NCBI GenBank assembly: GCA_034003585.1
Contig: JAVEYH010000144.1
Span: 1-7,841 of the forward strand
Reading direction: 5' to 3'
Origin: JAPXSY01 sp034003585
GTDB taxonomy: Bacteria; Verrucomicrobiota; Kiritimatiellia; RFP12; UBA1067
DNA: 7,841 nucleotides
The number at the start of each line of letters is the position of its first letter. The first letter of the stretch is position 1. Shown here in pieces: positions 7,284 through 7,841 of this stretch. Position numbers and translations under genes: made by a program. The notes under the pieces were generated by a model that was not told where the DNA came from, searched no databases, and worked only from the letters and a program-made list of their open reading frames with translations.

Positions 7284-7371
7284 AAAGGTGAAAGAGGGAA
7301 GGCCGGAATCACGGGAGGGGCGTCACGACGCGCCCTGACCGCGTTTTGTCCGCGGGTTTGAAAACGGACAA
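7284..7371 (-). promoter_or_regulatory. Phosphate-transporter leader with hairpin and no Shine-Dalgarno
   Basis: Between the predicted start site near 7365 and the ATG at 7283 lies a leader of about 80 bases. The last 20 bases before the ATG are pyrimidine-rich on the coding strand (CTTCCCTCTTTCACCTTT), with no AGGAGG-like match. A hairpin at 7316-7336 pairs AGGG-G-CGT with ACGC-CCCT, with one bulged base and a CACG loop. Translation may rely on S1-type binding or unstructured RNA; that is inference. Confidence 0.4.
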
Positions 7372-7372
7372 A
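7345..7372. repeat. Dyad overlapping the predicted transcription start of the phosphate transporter
   Basis: TTTGTCCG at 7345-7352 and CGGACAAA at 7365-7372 are perfect 8-bp inverted arms separated by 12 bases. On the minus strand the first arm begins at the last base of the -10 element and ends at the predicted +1. That arm is mostly not transcribed, so a DNA operator fits better than an RNA hairpin. No Pho-box-like direct repeat is evident. Confidence 0.42.
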
Positions 7373-7400
7373 GTGTATCAGATCGCCGCTCCCGAACCAA
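7372..7400 (-). promoter_or_regulatory. Candidate promoter of the phosphate transporter
   Basis: On the minus strand TTGGTT (7400-7395) and TACACT (7377-7372) are separated by exactly 17 bases; the -10 lies in TCTGATACACT. The match to sigma-70 is TTG in the -35 and four of six in the -10, and the -10 is nearly identical to that proposed for pgk. It lies about 90 bases upstream of the ATG. Confidence 0.55.
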
Positions 7401-7410
7401 CCTGCAACGG

Positions 7411-7431
7411 AAAAAACCGGTTGAGACGGCT
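7411..7431 (-). terminator. Weak candidate terminator of the symporter gene
   Basis: On the minus strand, about 70 bases after the symporter stop codon, AGCCG (7431-7427) can pair with CGGTT (7419-7415), including one G-U pair, around a seven-base loop; a run of six Ts follows and overlaps the stem end. The 5-bp stem is short, so this is a weak call. It lies just upstream of the next gene's promoter, where a terminator is expected. Confidence 0.3.
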
Positions 7432-7466
7432 GGAGGGGCGCCTGTCGGAACTGACCCCGAAACAGA

Positions 7467-7499
7467 CAGGAGGACGCACACGGAACCGCAGGAGGACGC
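7467..7499. repeat. Two 11-bp direct repeats 22 bases apart
   Basis: CAGGAGGACGC occurs at 7467-7477 and again at 7489-7499, exactly in the space between the symporter stop codon and the candidate terminator. The 22-base period is about two helical turns, which would place both copies on one DNA face. On the plus strand each contains AGGAGG, but no start codon with a credible reading frame follows, so they are not treated as ribosome binding sites. Confidence 0.5.
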
Positions 7500-7502
7500 G
7501 TT

Positions 7503-7841
7503 TCAGGAGAGCCGGATTTTGCCGACCAGCCGCATTAGGAACGCGGTGGCAACGGCTGTGATCGCGAGCAGGAAACTCCCGGCGGGCACGCGTCCGTAGA
7601 GCAGGTTGCCGACGCCAAAGAGCGCGGTCCAGACCGCCAGGCAGCCGATCATCATGCAAAGCAGGCCGGTCGGCACGTCCCAGCCCTCTGCGGCTTTCGG
7701 TAGGGATGAGGCCTCCTCGATGCGGCGCCAGCCGGGACCGCCCGCGCGGATCCTGGTGCAGAACCGGGCCAGCAGATCCTGGCTTTCGGGCGGGGTCAGA
7801 TAGGTCACGGTGATCCAGCCTGCGGTGGTGAGCAGGATGCC
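7503..7841 (-). CDS. Sodium:solute symporter, C-terminal fragment (cut by window edge)
   Basis: Only the last 112 residues are inside the window; the frame stays open to base 7841, so the apparent GTG at 7808 is internal and not a start. The visible part begins with the end of a membrane helix (ILLTTAGWITVTYLT), followed by the TPPE segment and a cytoplasmic stretch with FCTRIRAGGPGW, a pattern I associate with the tail of SSS-family sodium:solute symporters (usual form F-Y-R-R-V-R-P-G-G-P-G-W). Two more hydrophobic helices follow at fragment residues about 58-81 and 88-106, ending in a short basic tail. The family imports sugars, sialic acids, amino acids or similar solutes with sodium; the substrate cannot be inferred from this end. 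The gene reads in the same direction as the phosphate transporter, but 219 bases with a promoter candidate separate them, so a shared operon is unlikely. Confidence 0.72.
   Translation of the reverse strand, partial: GILLTTAGWITVTYLTPPESQDLLARFCTRIRAGGPGWRRIEEASSLPKAAEGWDVPTGLLCMMIGCLAVWTALFGVGNLLYGRVPAGSFLLAITAVATAFLMRLVGKIRLS

Noticed and set aside
7284..7300. AAAGGTGAAAGAGGG next to the phosphate-transporter start, looking like a Shine-Dalgarno
   Set aside because: It is on the plus strand, while the gene reads on the minus strand, so it cannot act there.
7346..7561. A 71-codon plus-strand open frame over the intergenic region before the symporter tail
   Set aside because: It overlaps the phosphate-transporter promoter and the symporter coding region, is Arg-rich, and resembles no protein.
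7806..7808. A GTG that would make the right-edge gene a complete 101-residue protein
   Set aside because: The frame stays open to the window edge, and the residues before the GTG continue a membrane helix typical of a symporter.

Overview
This is a GC-rich bacterial chromosomal segment with five complete genes and one gene cut by the right edge. I see no RNA gene, CRISPR array, insertion sequence or phage gene. Organism (inference only): a Gram-negative-type bacterium, plausibly of the PVC group (Verrucomicrobiota/Kiritimatiellota-like). The reasons are several Sec-exported proteins, a lipoprotein signal, a phosphoglycerate kinase with a charged insert of the kind I associate with Bacteroidota and PVC enzymes, and an SSS symporter tail of a type I associate with those groups. 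No taxonomic marker is present, so this is weak.

Layout. At 11-1333 (+) lies an exported PHP-domain metal-dependent hydrolase. At 1415-2659 (+) is phosphoglycerate kinase (pgk) with its own candidate promoter and a strong hairpin terminator at 2683-2717. The terminator probably also serves the convergent gene at 2741-3316 (-), an unrecognised small secreted protein. That gene is divergent from an exported SGNH/GDSL-type hydrolase at 3482-4828 (+), and the 165-bp gap holds two back-to-back candidate promoters. Converging on the hydrolase is a large gene at 4866-7283 (-): a lipoprotein-anchored protein with two Ig-like segments, a complete Na/phosphate cotransporter core and a PhoU-like tail. 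Its leader has a promoter candidate, a dyad over the predicted start site, a second hairpin and no Shine-Dalgarno sequence. The window ends inside the last exons-free coding stretch of a sodium:solute symporter at 7503-7841 (-), of which only the C-terminus is seen.

How the genes fit together. They do not form one pathway or one operon; nearly every gene has its own promoter-like sequence. The themes are central glycolysis (pgk), envelope hydrolysis (PHP protein, SGNH hydrolase), and sodium-coupled uptake (phosphate and an organic solute). A carbohydrate-degrading lifestyle would fit but is not proved here.

The most distinctive items are the domain architecture of the phosphate transporter and a recurring -10-like element, TCTG(A/T)TAC(A/C)CT, upstream of three different genes. 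I did not find a defence system, a biosynthetic cluster or another clearly new multi-gene system.
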